Shown here in pieces: positions 9,175 through 18,240 of a DNA stretch of 64,000 bases (its first letter is position 1; each line of letters opens with the position of its first letter). Made by a program: the position numbers and the translations under genes. Source of the stretch: CALGKJ01 sp049322695 (GTDB taxonomy: Bacteria; Bacillota; Clostridia; Lutisporales; Lutisporaceae); contig JBMORW010000014.1 in the NCBI GenBank assembly GCA_049322695.1, positions 42,639 to 106,638 of the forward strand. Direction: 5' to 3'. A model generated the notes under the pieces. It did no database searches. It worked only from the letters and a program-made list of their open reading frames with translations, and was not told where the DNA came from.

Positions 9175-10548
9175 TTATGTGTGAAGCAGCTTCGGACTTG
9201 CAGCTTTATCAAGCAAGGCTTCAGGTACGATATGCATCCCAATCGCCATTTTCTTTTTCATCGTTGACATTCCATTAAATGTCGATTGCATAAAACCTGC
9301 ACTTATTATTCCCTGATAGTACTCTCCCAAGGTAGACAATCTGTATTCATCATCATTCTCAATCACCAAACCATCATTCATGAAATCAGTTATCGTATGA
9401 CCAAAAACTTCATTGATTTCTTTTCCGTATTGTTCTTTGAATAATGATTTTCTAACGCTGGATCTTCTGAATCCTAACAATAAGGTTCTTTCCATCAGCT
9501 TTTCTGCATTGATCTTATCACTAACCATATGAACTGGCAGCCTCTTTTCAGAAATAGACTTAATATATTCATTTGGATCTATGATGTTCTGATAAGTGAA
9601 TCCATTTATGTAACCAAAGCTAGAAGCGCCAAAAGAAAGATTATCTCCATAACCATCATATGTTAAGTCCCAAAATTGTGCTCTTTGTCCTTCTTTGCAA
9701 TATTCTTGAGTGCTTTGAAGTATAAAACCTTTCTCTTTCAATGCTTTATCTGCATACATATACATTTGAAAAATCTCTTCATTGTTTGGCAGAGGTGGAA
9801 TTAGTCCATGGCTCATTTCTTTATACAGCTTTGTATATGCAAACACCGTTAGCTTGTATATTGAAAAGTGGTCTATTTGAAGTGTTAATCCGGTATTGAT
9901 ATCCTCAATCCATTCTGCATTCGTTTGTCCTGGCAGACCATACAATAAATCAATAGAAAAATCCCTGAAAGGGTATTGCTTTATAATTGAAATCCACTGA
10001 AATATTTCTTCCACCGAATATTTTAATTCCATCATGTCCCTGTATTTAGGGTCAAAGGTTTGAATTCCTGTACTTACTCTAGTAACTCCAATTTCTGAAA
10101 GCTGGCTTATTTTTTCCTCATCAGTATTCTTCATATTGCACTCTACTGTTATTTCACAGTTCTCTACAGGCAAATAGTCCTTTATTGTGCTTATTAATTC
10201 TTTTAGTTGTGTTGAAGACAGGCATGTGGGTGTGCCACCTCCCAGAAAGACAGCTCCGATTTTCATGGATTTCACATATGGGCTTGAGCCGTATATCTTT
10301 ATTTCATTGATTAGTGCTTTCACATAATTGTCGATTATATTACCAGCTTTATCAGGCACTTGCCTATTATAAACACAGAACTTACAGATACTGCTACAGA
10401 AAGGAATATGTATGTATACAGGCACTCCCCATGAGCTTGCTTTACCAGAAGATAACCCAAAATAGCTATAATAATCGTCACATTCTATTCTTGGATCCAT
10501 CAATGGGTAATTTATCACAGCAACATCATAATTTTTATAATTATTCAT
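9175..10548 (-). CDS. HemN/HemW-like radical-SAM protein
   Basis: 457 residues from the ATG at 10548, which has GAGGG upstream. The motif YIHIPFCSSICKFC gives the CX3CX2C ligands near residue 60, as in the coproporphyrinogen oxidase family. GGGTPTCLS and the later GLPGQT segments also match. Family members bind two SAM molecules. Besides HemN (decarboxylation) and HemW (haem chaperone), the family includes cyclopropanases and methyltransferases of natural-product clusters such as Jaw5 and C10P. The location beside the KS genes and a flavodoxin favours a tailoring role on the acyl chain. The exact reaction is unknown. Confidence 0.82.
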   Translation of the reverse strand: MNNYKNYDVAVINYPLMDPRIECDDYYSYFGLSSGKASSWGVPVYIHIPFCSSICKFCVYNRQVPDKAGNIIDNYVKALINEIKIYGSSPYVKSMKIGAVFLGGGTPTCLSSTQLKELISTIKDYLPVENCEITVECNMKNTDEEKISQLSEIGVTRVSTGIQTFDPKYRDMMELKYSVEEIFQWISIIKQYPFRDFSIDLLYGLPGQTNAEWIEDINTGLTLQIDHFSIYKLTVFAYTKLYKEMSHGLIPPLPNNEEIFQMYMYADKALKEKGFILQSTQEYCKEGQRAQFWDLTYDGYGDNLSFGASSFGYINGFTYQNIIDPNEYIKSISEKRLPVHMVSDKINAEKLMERTLLLGFRRSSVRKSLFKEQYGKEINEVFGHTITDFMNDGLVIENDDEYRLSTLGEYYQGIISAGFMQSTFNGMSTMKKKMAIGMHIVPEALLDKAASPKLLHT

Positions 10549-10586
10549 AAAATCCCTCACTATCAAACCAAACATTAATGAAGCAA

Positions 10587-11177
10587 CTAAAGAGTTGATG
10601 CTTTTAACTGCATAACAGCCTTTTCTATCTCTTCACCAAACGCTTTAGCAGCTTGATCATCTCTTACATCATTCCAAGATGTATCTTCCCCACCAAAGTT
10701 TCCTGCCATTTTGCTAATTCTATTTACAATTCTTAATAAAGTATTTTTATCGCGTTCGGAAATCTGATCAAGAATCAATTTACCTGGCAAAGCTTTTGAA
10801 GCTATTAAGTTGCATTCTGGAAGATCCTTTACAATCTGCCGAATAAAATCTGCTGAAGCATCTCTATACTTTGTAGATGCTGCCCAGCACGTTACCATTA
10901 CCGCAATATTCTTTTTGAAAAGCTTACTATAATTATCTTTGATAAAAACCTCTATACTTTGCATTGGTTTCCCAATGAATATAGGTGATGCTATTACTAT
11001 GAAATCATAATCCAAATCTTTTACATCTTTAATATTCTTTATATCTACATCTAAGGTAATGCCACTTCTTACTGCCGTGCATACAGTCTCAGTAGAACCA
11101 TATTTTGAATCATAACATATCAGCCCCTTCAATATACCAGCTCCTCTGCTATTTAATACTTTACTTGCTTTTTTCAT
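10587..11177 (-). CDS. Flavodoxin-domain protein
   Basis: 196 residues. YDSKYGSTETV near residue 25 is the FMN-phosphate loop, followed by ASPIFIGKP and VTCWAAST at positions expected for a flavodoxin fold of the HemG/menaquinone-protoporphyrinogen-oxidase-like type. It probably passes electrons to the adjacent radical-SAM enzymes, which need reduction of their 4Fe-4S cluster or cobalamin. It lies six bases after a B12 radical-SAM gene and 38 bases before the HemN-like gene. It could instead be a flavin oxidoreductase acting on the product. Confidence 0.75.
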   Translation of the reverse strand: MKKASKVLNSRGAGILKGLICYDSKYGSTETVCTAVRSGITLDVDIKNIKDVKDLDYDFIVIASPIFIGKPMQSIEVFIKDNYSKLFKKNIAVMVTCWAASTKYRDASADFIRQIVKDLPECNLIASKALPGKLILDQISERDKNTLLRIVNRISKMAGNFGGEDTSWNDVRDDQAAKAFGEEIEKAVMQLKASTL

Positions 11178-11183
11178 TCATAA

Positions 11184-12479
11184 TCACCAGTTATTTTTCT
11201 TTTTTATTACTGCTTTAAAAAAATTAAGGACTTTTGTAGCTCTTTCTGCAGAGTTCAGCGTTTGATAAAACTTTTTATATCCTTCTTCAAATTGCTGAAC
11301 TGTAAAATCCCTTGGCATGAATGTTAACTCAAAGCCATTGTATTTTGACCAATCGTAAGTCGTAATCCTATCTTCCTTCTCCAACCTTTCAAATATTTCT
11401 GTTCCCGGAAAAGGGGTAAGGATTGTAATATTGGTTGCATATAAACAGGTTTCATCAACAAACTCTAATATATCATCAAATACATTCAGACTATCGCATT
11501 CCAGTCCAAGGACGAAGCTCCCTACCACACCTATTCCATGACCTTGTATCCTTCCTACAATATCCTTATACTCTTTAAGCTTCCCGGCTTTCCAGTTTGA
11601 GCTGTTAATGGATTCCAAGTTCTCCAAGCTCAAGCTTTCAAACCCGATTAATAGCTGCGAACAACCTGCTTCAGAGATAGATTTAAGTAAATCAGGCTTA
11701 TTTGCTATGCTTGCGTCAGTGAAGGCATACCACCTTATGTTCAGCTTTCCTATAACTTCAATTATGCTTCTACTGTATTCTTCATTAATAAATAAGTTAT
11801 CATCCGTAAAGAAAACAAACGGTTTGTCATAAAGCCGTTTAATTTCATATAATTCTTCTTGTATTTGCTGTACTGACTTCCTTCTTATTTTCTTCCCATA
11901 CAGCTTTGAGGAAACGCAAAAACTGCATTGATGAGGACATCCCCTTGAAGTTTGAACAGGAATACTTTTGTAAGGATATTTCTTCCCCAAATCATATCTA
12001 GGGATAGGGGTATATGACAATAGTGGCGCATGGGAGCCTTTGTATATCTTTTTAATATCGTTCTGCTCAATATCCTTTAGGAAATCCAACATTATCTCCT
12101 CAGCCTCGCCAATAAAAACAACATCACTATGCTCTAATGCTTCGTCTGGCAGTATTGAAACATGAACTCCTCCCATAGCAATCTTGCTCCCTTTTATTCT
12201 TAATTGATCTGCTATATGGTAAGCATTCACTATCTGAGAAGTAGAAGGAGAAAAAAACACCCAGTCATATACCTGTTCTACGCTTCCATGAAAATTCATA
12301 TCTATATATTCAATCTCGATATCACGCGGAAGCATACCAGCAATTGTTAAGAGACTTAAGTTTGGTGTTGACCATAACCTTTTTCGAGCCTTAAACTCCC
12401 AAAGGTTGTCCCATTCATGCCGTTTACTGTTTTCCTCAGACATAAAATTGTTCTCCGGAACTATAAGAGCAATACGCAT
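11184..12479 (-). CDS. Cobalamin-binding radical-SAM protein (HpnP/HpnR-like)
   Basis: 431 residues. The B12-binding domain (MRIALIVPEN, MGGVHVS) is followed by GCPHQCSFC and VFFTDDN. The C-terminal region (TPFPGTEIFERL, DWSKYNGFE) is shared with three sister proteins. The start ATG has GGAGGA upstream and lies two bases from the end of the preceding NHL-protein gene. Likely a methyltransferase or related C-C bond-forming enzyme. Substrate unknown. Confidence 0.85.
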   Translation of the reverse strand: MRIALIVPENNFMSEENSKRHEWDNLWEFKARKRLWSTPNLSLLTIAGMLPRDIEIEYIDMNFHGSVEQVYDWVFFSPSTSQIVNAYHIADQLRIKGSKIAMGGVHVSILPDEALEHSDVVFIGEAEEIMLDFLKDIEQNDIKKIYKGSHAPLLSYTPIPRYDLGKKYPYKSIPVQTSRGCPHQCSFCVSSKLYGKKIRRKSVQQIQEELYEIKRLYDKPFVFFTDDNLFINEEYSRSIIEVIGKLNIRWYAFTDASIANKPDLLKSISEAGCSQLLIGFESLSLENLESINSSNWKAGKLKEYKDIVGRIQGHGIGVVGSFVLGLECDSLNVFDDILEFVDETCLYATNITILTPFPGTEIFERLEKEDRITTYDWSKYNGFELTFMPRDFTVQQFEEGYKKFYQTLNSAERATKVLNFFKAVIKKKNNW

Positions 12480-12481
12480 TT

Positions 12482-13363
12482 TTAATCCTCCACAAGTGAG
12501 AAAGCTACCTTGTATACCAATCCTTTGATAGTATCAATCCAGTAAATAGTATTCTTATGCGGAATAACCAACGAACCCACATGGCAGATTCTATAATTTA
12601 TTCCAAAACGCAAAGCAGCCTTTTTCCATATTTCTTTGTCAAGTATAGTGTATAATCTGTTGGTCAGTTTGCTAATAATATGTATTTTTCTCTGTTCACA
12701 CACATATATGTTATCTTCTGCATCTACAGACACAGCTATAGGGGCATTAATATCATAACCGCACTTTTCAGGTATAATGTTATGAATTATCCCGGTTTCA
12801 GTATCAATGAACCGTACCATGTTGTTTCCATTATCTGCGAAGTATACTTTTTTCTTTCTGTAGAAAACTCCAAAAGGCTTTACAATATTAGAAAAACTAT
12901 TTTCTTTTGCTAATGAGCTTATCTCTCCATAAATGTCAATCTTGCATATTCTATTATTGAAATAATCATTGGTATACACGTTATTTCTTTCATCCACTGT
13001 AACTCCAGCCGGCATTTTAAGTTCACTTTCCAGCTGTGTTTTTGAGGTTAAAGGAGAAAAAGAGTTCATAGCTTTTGAAAAGTAAAAAATGTTATTAAGT
13101 CCTGCATCTGCGACATATATTGTTCCACTTTCGTTAACACAAACAGCAAGCGGCCGCTCAAGCTTTTTTTCACCAGCAGGTGTAACAATATTATTGGGTA
13201 ATACACCAGATTCTGATGTTATATTGTTGAACCAGCAAACTCTTTGGTTATGCATATCAGCTATATAAAAATTATCCGATTTTGAATCATAACATATCCC
13301 AGAAGGATAGTTATAATTTTGATTTGTATCTCCGATGATTTCAACAGATATTAACTCTATCAT
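12482..13363 (-). CDS. NHL-repeat beta-propeller protein
   Basis: 293 residues with five or so degenerate NHL blades (YPSGICYD..NFYIADMHNQRV, RPLAVCVN..TIYVADAGLNNI, MPAGVTVD..NVYTNDYFNNRI and so on). There is no signal peptide or membrane segment, so it is probably cytoplasmic. NHL propellers usually bind partners or act as scaffolds, and some carry lyase activity. A second, larger NHL protein is encoded just upstream. It lies between B12 radical-SAM genes, so it may hold tailoring enzymes or the carrier-bound chain; this is inference. Confidence 0.7.
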   Translation of the reverse strand: MIELISVEIIGDTNQNYNYPSGICYDSKSDNFYIADMHNQRVCWFNNITSESGVLPNNIVTPAGEKKLERPLAVCVNESGTIYVADAGLNNIFYFSKAMNSFSPLTSKTQLESELKMPAGVTVDERNNVYTNDYFNNRICKIDIYGEISSLAKENSFSNIVKPFGVFYRKKKVYFADNGNNMVRFIDTETGIIHNIIPEKCGYDINAPIAVSVDAEDNIYVCEQRKIHIISKLTNRLYTILDKEIWKKAALRFGINYRICHVGSLVIPHKNTIYWIDTIKGLVYKVAFSLVED

Positions 13364-13401
13364 TTTTCTACCTCAGTTTTCATAACTTCAATATAAAATA
13401 T

Positions 13402-14940
13402 CTAATCAAATGTAATAAACGCATGACAAACTCGGTTGTTTGCACCGTCAAGTATATATATTTGATTATCTGCAGTTATTGCAATTCCATTTGGATTTGC
13501 CAATCTGAAATTTGCAGCTTTGCCGCTGCTGCCGATTCCATACTCGCCATCCCCTACCAATGTATAGATTTTGTTTGTTTTATGACGAACAAATCTGATA
13601 CAGCTGTTTCCAGATTCAGCGATGTATAGATTATCATTTTTGTCAAAGTAAACTGCAACCGGTCGGCTTAGTGATGAGTCCAGTGCATCCATTCCGTCAC
13701 CAATATATCCTTCTTTTCCATTTCCAGCTACAGTAGAAATTATTCCTGTTTTGAAATCTATTTTTCTTATACAATGATTAAAATAGTCTGCTAAATAAAT
13801 ATCGTTGGTCTTTTTATTTATCCCTATTCCGTATATTTCTGCAAATCTGGCTTTTTCTGCGCTTTCACCGTCTCCACTGTATCCATATTCACCAGTACCT
13901 GCATACGTTGTAATTATTCCCTTCTTGTCTACCTTTCGTATAACGTTATTCGCTATATCATTAATATACATACAACCATGTTCGTCTATAGCAATTCCCC
14001 CAGGTTTATTAAGCTGCGCATTTGTTGCAGCTCCTCCGTCGCCGCTATATCCGGCGACTCCGTTTCCTGCCACAGTAGTTATTACGCCTGTTGAAAGATC
14101 TATTTTTCTAACAACATCATTACCGGTATCAGTAATATACAAGTCATTTTCATGAATCGCCAAGCCTGTTGGTTTATTTAGCTCGGCAAATAAACTATCG
14201 CTGCCATCCCCTGAGTAACCAAAACTCCCTTTACCTGCAATTGTATATACATGCTGTCCATCATATTTCAAAATAGCGTGGTTGTTCTGATCTACGATAT
14301 ATAAGTAACCATTGCTATCCACATCAATTGCCTGTGGTTCCCATAATTGAGCTTCTTCAGGTACTGTAGGCCTGCTGCAAAATCCTATTTTTCCATAGTC
14401 CCCAATAAGCACAGAGATTTTCAAATCTTCGTCCAGTAGGACTCTATTCTTTCCGATCTTTCCAGCATCTGGGGCAAAGTATATACGATTCCTTCGAAAT
14501 GCTTTTGCCATAAACAGTGCAGTAGTTGCTTTTCTTACTATTTCGTACAATGAGTCATCGTTATATGTATAATCAGCAATGCCCGCGCTAAAGGTCATAG
14601 CAATATTAGAATATTCTTTGTTTGTTTCCTGTGCAAAACGCTGTTTTCTGAATTCTTTCTTCAGTTCTGCTACATAGTCCAGAATAGCTTCCTTTTTCAT
14701 ATCTTTTATACAAAGCAAGTACTCATCACTATTTGTTTTTGTTAATATCCCATTCTTTGGCAGTCTATTGACAAAAAACTTATCAATATTGTTCATAATT
14801 GCTTTCATATCAGCTTTATCAAATCTTCTGCAAAATCGTATCAGAAAATCAATATCAATAATTACTACTCCGTAATAGTCTATACCTCTTATGTCTTTCT
14901 CAACGATAGAAACGAGCTCATCCAGCAGTCCTGCTTTCAT
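13402..14940 (-). CDS. Degenerate GGDEF domain fused to NHL beta-propeller
   Basis: 512 residues. Residues 1-165 look like a diguanylate-cyclase fold: VVIIDIDFLIRFCRRFD resembles the metal-binding strand and TNSDEYLLCI occupies the GGDEF position. The signature is changed to SDEY, so catalysis is doubtful. Residues 200-510 carry at least five regular NHL blades with the repeated AGNG.GYSGDGG..A..A.L..P.GIA pattern. No signal peptide is seen. The start overlaps the end of the upstream radical-SAM gene. The fusion is unusual for a biosynthetic cluster. The N-terminus may sense a nucleotide or may be a structural relic. Confidence 0.7.
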   Translation of the reverse strand: MKAGLLDELVSIVEKDIRGIDYYGVVIIDIDFLIRFCRRFDKADMKAIMNNIDKFFVNRLPKNGILTKTNSDEYLLCIKDMKKEAILDYVAELKKEFRKQRFAQETNKEYSNIAMTFSAGIADYTYNDDSLYEIVRKATTALFMAKAFRRNRIYFAPDAGKIGKNRVLLDEDLKISVLIGDYGKIGFCSRPTVPEEAQLWEPQAIDVDSNGYLYIVDQNNHAILKYDGQHVYTIAGKGSFGYSGDGSDSLFAELNKPTGLAIHENDLYITDTGNDVVRKIDLSTGVITTVAGNGVAGYSGDGGAATNAQLNKPGGIAIDEHGCMYINDIANNVIRKVDKKGIITTYAGTGEYGYSGDGESAEKARFAEIYGIGINKKTNDIYLADYFNHCIRKIDFKTGIISTVAGNGKEGYIGDGMDALDSSLSRPVAVYFDKNDNLYIAESGNSCIRFVRHKTNKIYTLVGDGEYGIGSSGKAANFRLANPNGIAITADNQIYILDGANNRVCHAFITFD

Positions 14941-16303
14941 TCTCTTTACCTCCCTTTAAAAAGCCCGCAACTTCGGCTGACATACTTTTTGTACCAAAGA
15001 AACTTATGTATCTGTTAATTTTTCTTGCCAGTTTTTCAGATATCCATGGTGTATTTACATTTTCATAAGTATAAGCAGCCCATCCCTCTAAACTATCGGG
15101 GAACTTCATTCCATATTCTTTGGCTATATTGTACATTTCAGTACCAAGGTATGGAGAAAAAACAAAAAGAAGTATTTCTGTATTTTGATTAATTTTTAAT
15201 ATTTCTTCAATTAGACTGATTGTCTCTAGAAAGTCTTTCTCAGGGTTCCAGGGGAAGCCCACCATAAATGATAAAGATGCCATTATACCACTTTCCTTAC
15301 ATTTCTTTGCAAGCTCTAATACTTGCTGGTTATTGTGTTTTTTGTTAATTTTTTCAAGAACATCTTTATCCCCTGATTCTATACCTACAATAATTCTAAA
15401 AAAGCCACTTTCTTTCAGGCTTTCAATATAGCCGGCAGAAAAACTGTTGAATTGTTCTACAGTAGTTGTTCCATCCCATTTTATCTGCAATTTTCTATGT
15501 TTGAACATACTGCTAATATTTTGTGCTCTTTTCATATCAACAAAAAAATTATTATCGTAAAAGTGTACAGCGTCTACTTGATAGTGTGTTTTTAAATATT
15601 CAACACCATCCACTACTCTTTCCGCCGGTAATGCATTCCATCTTTTTTTGTACACAGAACCTATAGAACAAAAGCTACAGCTCCACGGACATCCTCTGCT
15701 TGACTCATAACCAATAACCCGTGTACTGCCCCAAAGCGGTTCAACATATCTTTCCATATTCACATAAGAGTATGATTGTTCTATAGGATTTGTCAAAACT
15801 AAGTCAAGGTATGGCTTTTTTTCATTCATAACGATTTTGCTGTTAGAGTCCTTATATAGAATATTGGGAACTGATTTCAAATCACTTCCTTCGGCGAGTA
15901 CTCTCACTAGCGCTCGGAATGCAATTTCTCCTTGCCCTGTAACAACTATATCAATTAACTCATTCTTAATTGTTTGCTCCGGCATTAAGCTTGGATGCCA
16001 TCCTCCCCATACCACAGTAATTTTATTGTTATACCCCTTTACTAATTTTGTAAATTCAAGACCATCTTGTATCTGGTAGCTTGTCATTGCACTTACACCT
16101 ATGCATACTACATCGCTATCCAGCCACTCCTTCAAGTTCATTTTATTCCAATCGTCAGTTCTACCATCAATCACCAATATTTCATACTCACTTGGCTGGA
16201 ACTGAGATACAAGTGATAGTACCGATAAAGGCAACCCCATATACAGTTGAACTGAATCTTCATTCTCTTTAATCCTTGGATAATATAATAATAGTTTGTT
16301 CAT
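14918..16303 (-). CDS. Cobalamin-binding radical-SAM protein (BchE-like, divergent)
   Basis: 461 residues. The N-terminal domain has the cobalamin loop in WGGWHPSL, and the radical-SAM motif is GCPWSCSFC. Its C-terminal region (FMVGFPWNPEKD, FSPYLGTEMY) differs from the four HpnP-like sisters and is closer to the BchE/oxidative-cyclase branch. It starts with an ATGA overlap with the TetR gene and itself overlaps the GGDEF-NHL gene, so the three are tightly coupled. The reaction is unknown; methyl transfer or anaerobic cyclisation/hydroxylation are the family options. Confidence 0.82.
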   Translation of the reverse strand: MNKLLLYYPRIKENEDSVQLYMGLPLSVLSLVSQFQPSEYEILVIDGRTDDWNKMNLKEWLDSDVVCIGVSAMTSYQIQDGLEFTKLVKGYNNKITVVWGGWHPSLMPEQTIKNELIDIVVTGQGEIAFRALVRVLAEGSDLKSVPNILYKDSNSKIVMNEKKPYLDLVLTNPIEQSYSYVNMERYVEPLWGSTRVIGYESSRGCPWSCSFCSIGSVYKKRWNALPAERVVDGVEYLKTHYQVDAVHFYDNNFFVDMKRAQNISSMFKHRKLQIKWDGTTTVEQFNSFSAGYIESLKESGFFRIIVGIESGDKDVLEKINKKHNNQQVLELAKKCKESGIMASLSFMVGFPWNPEKDFLETISLIEEILKINQNTEILLFVFSPYLGTEMYNIAKEYGMKFPDSLEGWAAYTYENVNTPWISEKLARKINRYISFFGTKSMSAEVAGFLKGGKENESRTAG

Positions 16304-16923
16304 TGATTTTCCTCTTTTCTAAAGATAGCCTGTTCTGTTATTTTATAAAGGGTATTTCCAATTCCTTCAAAATCAATTGCCGTTGTCCTAAACAGAGACT
16401 GAATGTGCAAACCATCACTAATTGCTACCAATATTTGGGATAAGTGCTTCAACTCGTCTGCTTTGCCGATGACAGTACATATTTCTTTACTTATAATATC
16501 TACAAAGCAGTATTCGTAGTAATCATATATATTGCTTAGCTTTTCTTTCATCTTTTCCAAATTCTCGAAATTACCATCCCGTATTCTCTTCCATATATCA
16601 ATGTAAAGAGATAATGATTCAGGATAGTTCTCTGTGCCTAAAGCATAATGACATATTAATTTGTACAGTTTTTTATGCTTGTCAGCTTCATTTAGGATAT
16701 CGTTCCGCACAAAGCTCATCCAAGATCTTGCAGCATATTCCATGGCCGACATTCTTAACTCATCATTATTCTTATAGCTTATTTTGATTTTAGCTGGGTC
16801 CAGCATTATCTCGTCTGCAATCTGTTCGATATTAACAGCTGCAAATTCTTCCTTGAGCATTACTTTTAAGGCAGCTTCTAATATGAGTTTTTCTTTCTTT
16901 GAATAGTTATACTCTATTTTCAT
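16300..16923 (-). CDS. TetR/AcrR-family transcriptional regulator
   Basis: 207 residues. The first 50 residues fit a TetR helix-turn-helix (KLILEAALKVM, VNIEQIADEI, KISYKNNDELRMSAM), and the remainder is all-helical as expected for the ligand domain. GAGGTA precedes the ATG. It is embedded between two B12 radical-SAM genes with overlapping ends on both sides, so it is cotranscribed with the pathway and could sense a pathway product. Its operator is not evident. It could regulate the minus-strand promoter at 22.55 kb, but nothing in the sequence shows that. Confidence 0.78.
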   Translation of the reverse strand: MKIEYNYSKKEKLILEAALKVMLKEEFAAVNIEQIADEIMLDPAKIKISYKNNDELRMSAMEYAARSWMSFVRNDILNEADKHKKLYKLICHYALGTENYPESLSLYIDIWKRIRDGNFENLEKMKEKLSNIYDYYEYCFVDIISKEICTVIGKADELKHLSQILVAISDGLHIQSLFRTTAIDFEGIGNTLYKITEQAIFRKEENQ

Positions 16924-18226
16924 TACCTCTTACCATTCTCCTAAGCCTCTTTTTTAGCCGTGCAGTTCTATCAGCAACATTTTCAACTGAATAAAACCTA
17001 TCGTAGACCCATGCTACACCTTTAGCCAACTCTTCAGGAGTCATATTTAACGGTTTATATACGACATCCCAGAAAGTATATCTGCTCCAATCTCTATCAA
17101 TAATTCTTCCTGCATCGGACATTTGATTGAATAACTGCGTACCAGGAAGGGGTGTTAGTATTGTAAAGCTGCCTGAGTATATTCCGTTGCGCAAAGTGAA
17201 ATTTAGTGTATCCTCAAAAACGGTTATACTATCATTATCACCGCCAAACATGAACGACCCCCATATATTGATGCCACTGCTATGGATTTTATCTATTGAT
17301 CTCTCATATGTATCTAATTGCCTAGATTTCCATCTGTTGTCATCCAGAAAATCCAGACCGCCCTTTGAAACATTTTCGAAGCCAATAAACAGCCAATGGC
17401 AGCCTGCAGCATAAAGCAAACTTAACAGCTCTTCATCCTCAGCCACTGAAATATCTGTTTGAGTTCCCCATATAATACCAAGCTTTGCAATCTCCTTTAA
17501 AAGTACCTTAGAATGTTCTTTTTGAATGAACATATTATCGTCAGCAAAAAAAATAAAGGGATCTTTACTTACCTTCATTATCTCTTTAATCTCAGTTACT
17601 ATTTGCTCTACAGTTTTATGTCGATAGCTTGAACCATACATGATTGGCAATGTACAGTAATTGCAAGTTCTTGGACATCCTCTCGTCGTTTGAATACTAT
17701 ATGAGCGGTAAAGTTTACTATCAAGTAAGCTATAACATGGTGTAGGAGATTTTGTAATATCAGCGTAATTATTGGAGCTATACATACATTTTGCCGTACC
17801 TTTCTCAAAATCATTTAAAAACTCAATCCAAGTATTCTCAGCTTCTCCAACAATAACAGTATCTGCATACATCGCTGCCTCATCGGTCATTACAGTGGCA
17901 TGAATACCTCCAATTACAATGTAAGAGCCTTTCTGCTTAAAAGCCTTTGCTATTTCGTAAGCCCTATATATCTGCTGCGTCATACCTGTAAGCGCAACTA
18001 TATCATAGCTTTCATGGAATGGCACATCAACGCCGTGATCTTCATCAATAAAGCATACTTCATAATGGTCAGGCGTCAATGCTGCCGTTGTCAGTAAGCT
18101 TAGATTAGGTGTTTCCCATGCTCCATAGAAGTTGGAAACCACGTTATTTCGTTCTAAAAAATCTTTTAGGAAAATGTTCTTACCATATTTTGAACCCTTA
18201 GGAACAATAAAAGCTATTTTTCTCAT
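16907..18226 (-). CDS. Cobalamin-binding radical-SAM protein (HpnP/HpnR-like)
   Basis: 439 residues from the ATG at 18226, with AGAGGT six bases upstream. Earlier in-frame TTG and ATG candidates lie within or before that Shine-Dalgarno. The B12-binding loop is GGIHATV, the SAM-cluster motif is GCPRTCNYC, and FFADDN follows. The tail (TPLPGTQLFNQM, DWSRYTFWD) makes it the fourth member of the duplicated HpnP-like set. The stop overlaps the TetR start by 17 bases. Confidence 0.85.
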   Translation of the reverse strand: MRKIAFIVPKGSKYGKNIFLKDFLERNNVVSNFYGAWETPNLSLLTTAALTPDHYEVCFIDEDHGVDVPFHESYDIVALTGMTQQIYRAYEIAKAFKQKGSYIVIGGIHATVMTDEAAMYADTVIVGEAENTWIEFLNDFEKGTAKCMYSSNNYADITKSPTPCYSLLDSKLYRSYSIQTTRGCPRTCNYCTLPIMYGSSYRHKTVEQIVTEIKEIMKVSKDPFIFFADDNMFIQKEHSKVLLKEIAKLGIIWGTQTDISVAEDEELLSLLYAAGCHWLFIGFENVSKGGLDFLDDNRWKSRQLDTYERSIDKIHSSGINIWGSFMFGGDNDSITVFEDTLNFTLRNGIYSGSFTILTPLPGTQLFNQMSDAGRIIDRDWSRYTFWDVVYKPLNMTPEELAKGVAWVYDRFYSVENVADRTARLKKRLRRMVRGNENRV

Positions 18227-18240
18227 CTTCATACCTCTAA

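Noticed and set aside
1831..18226. CRISPR array or direct-repeat locus suggested by recurring similar segments
   Set aside because: The recurrences are codons for the conserved motifs of the paralogous radical-SAM proteins and the NHL blades, not spaced DNA repeats.
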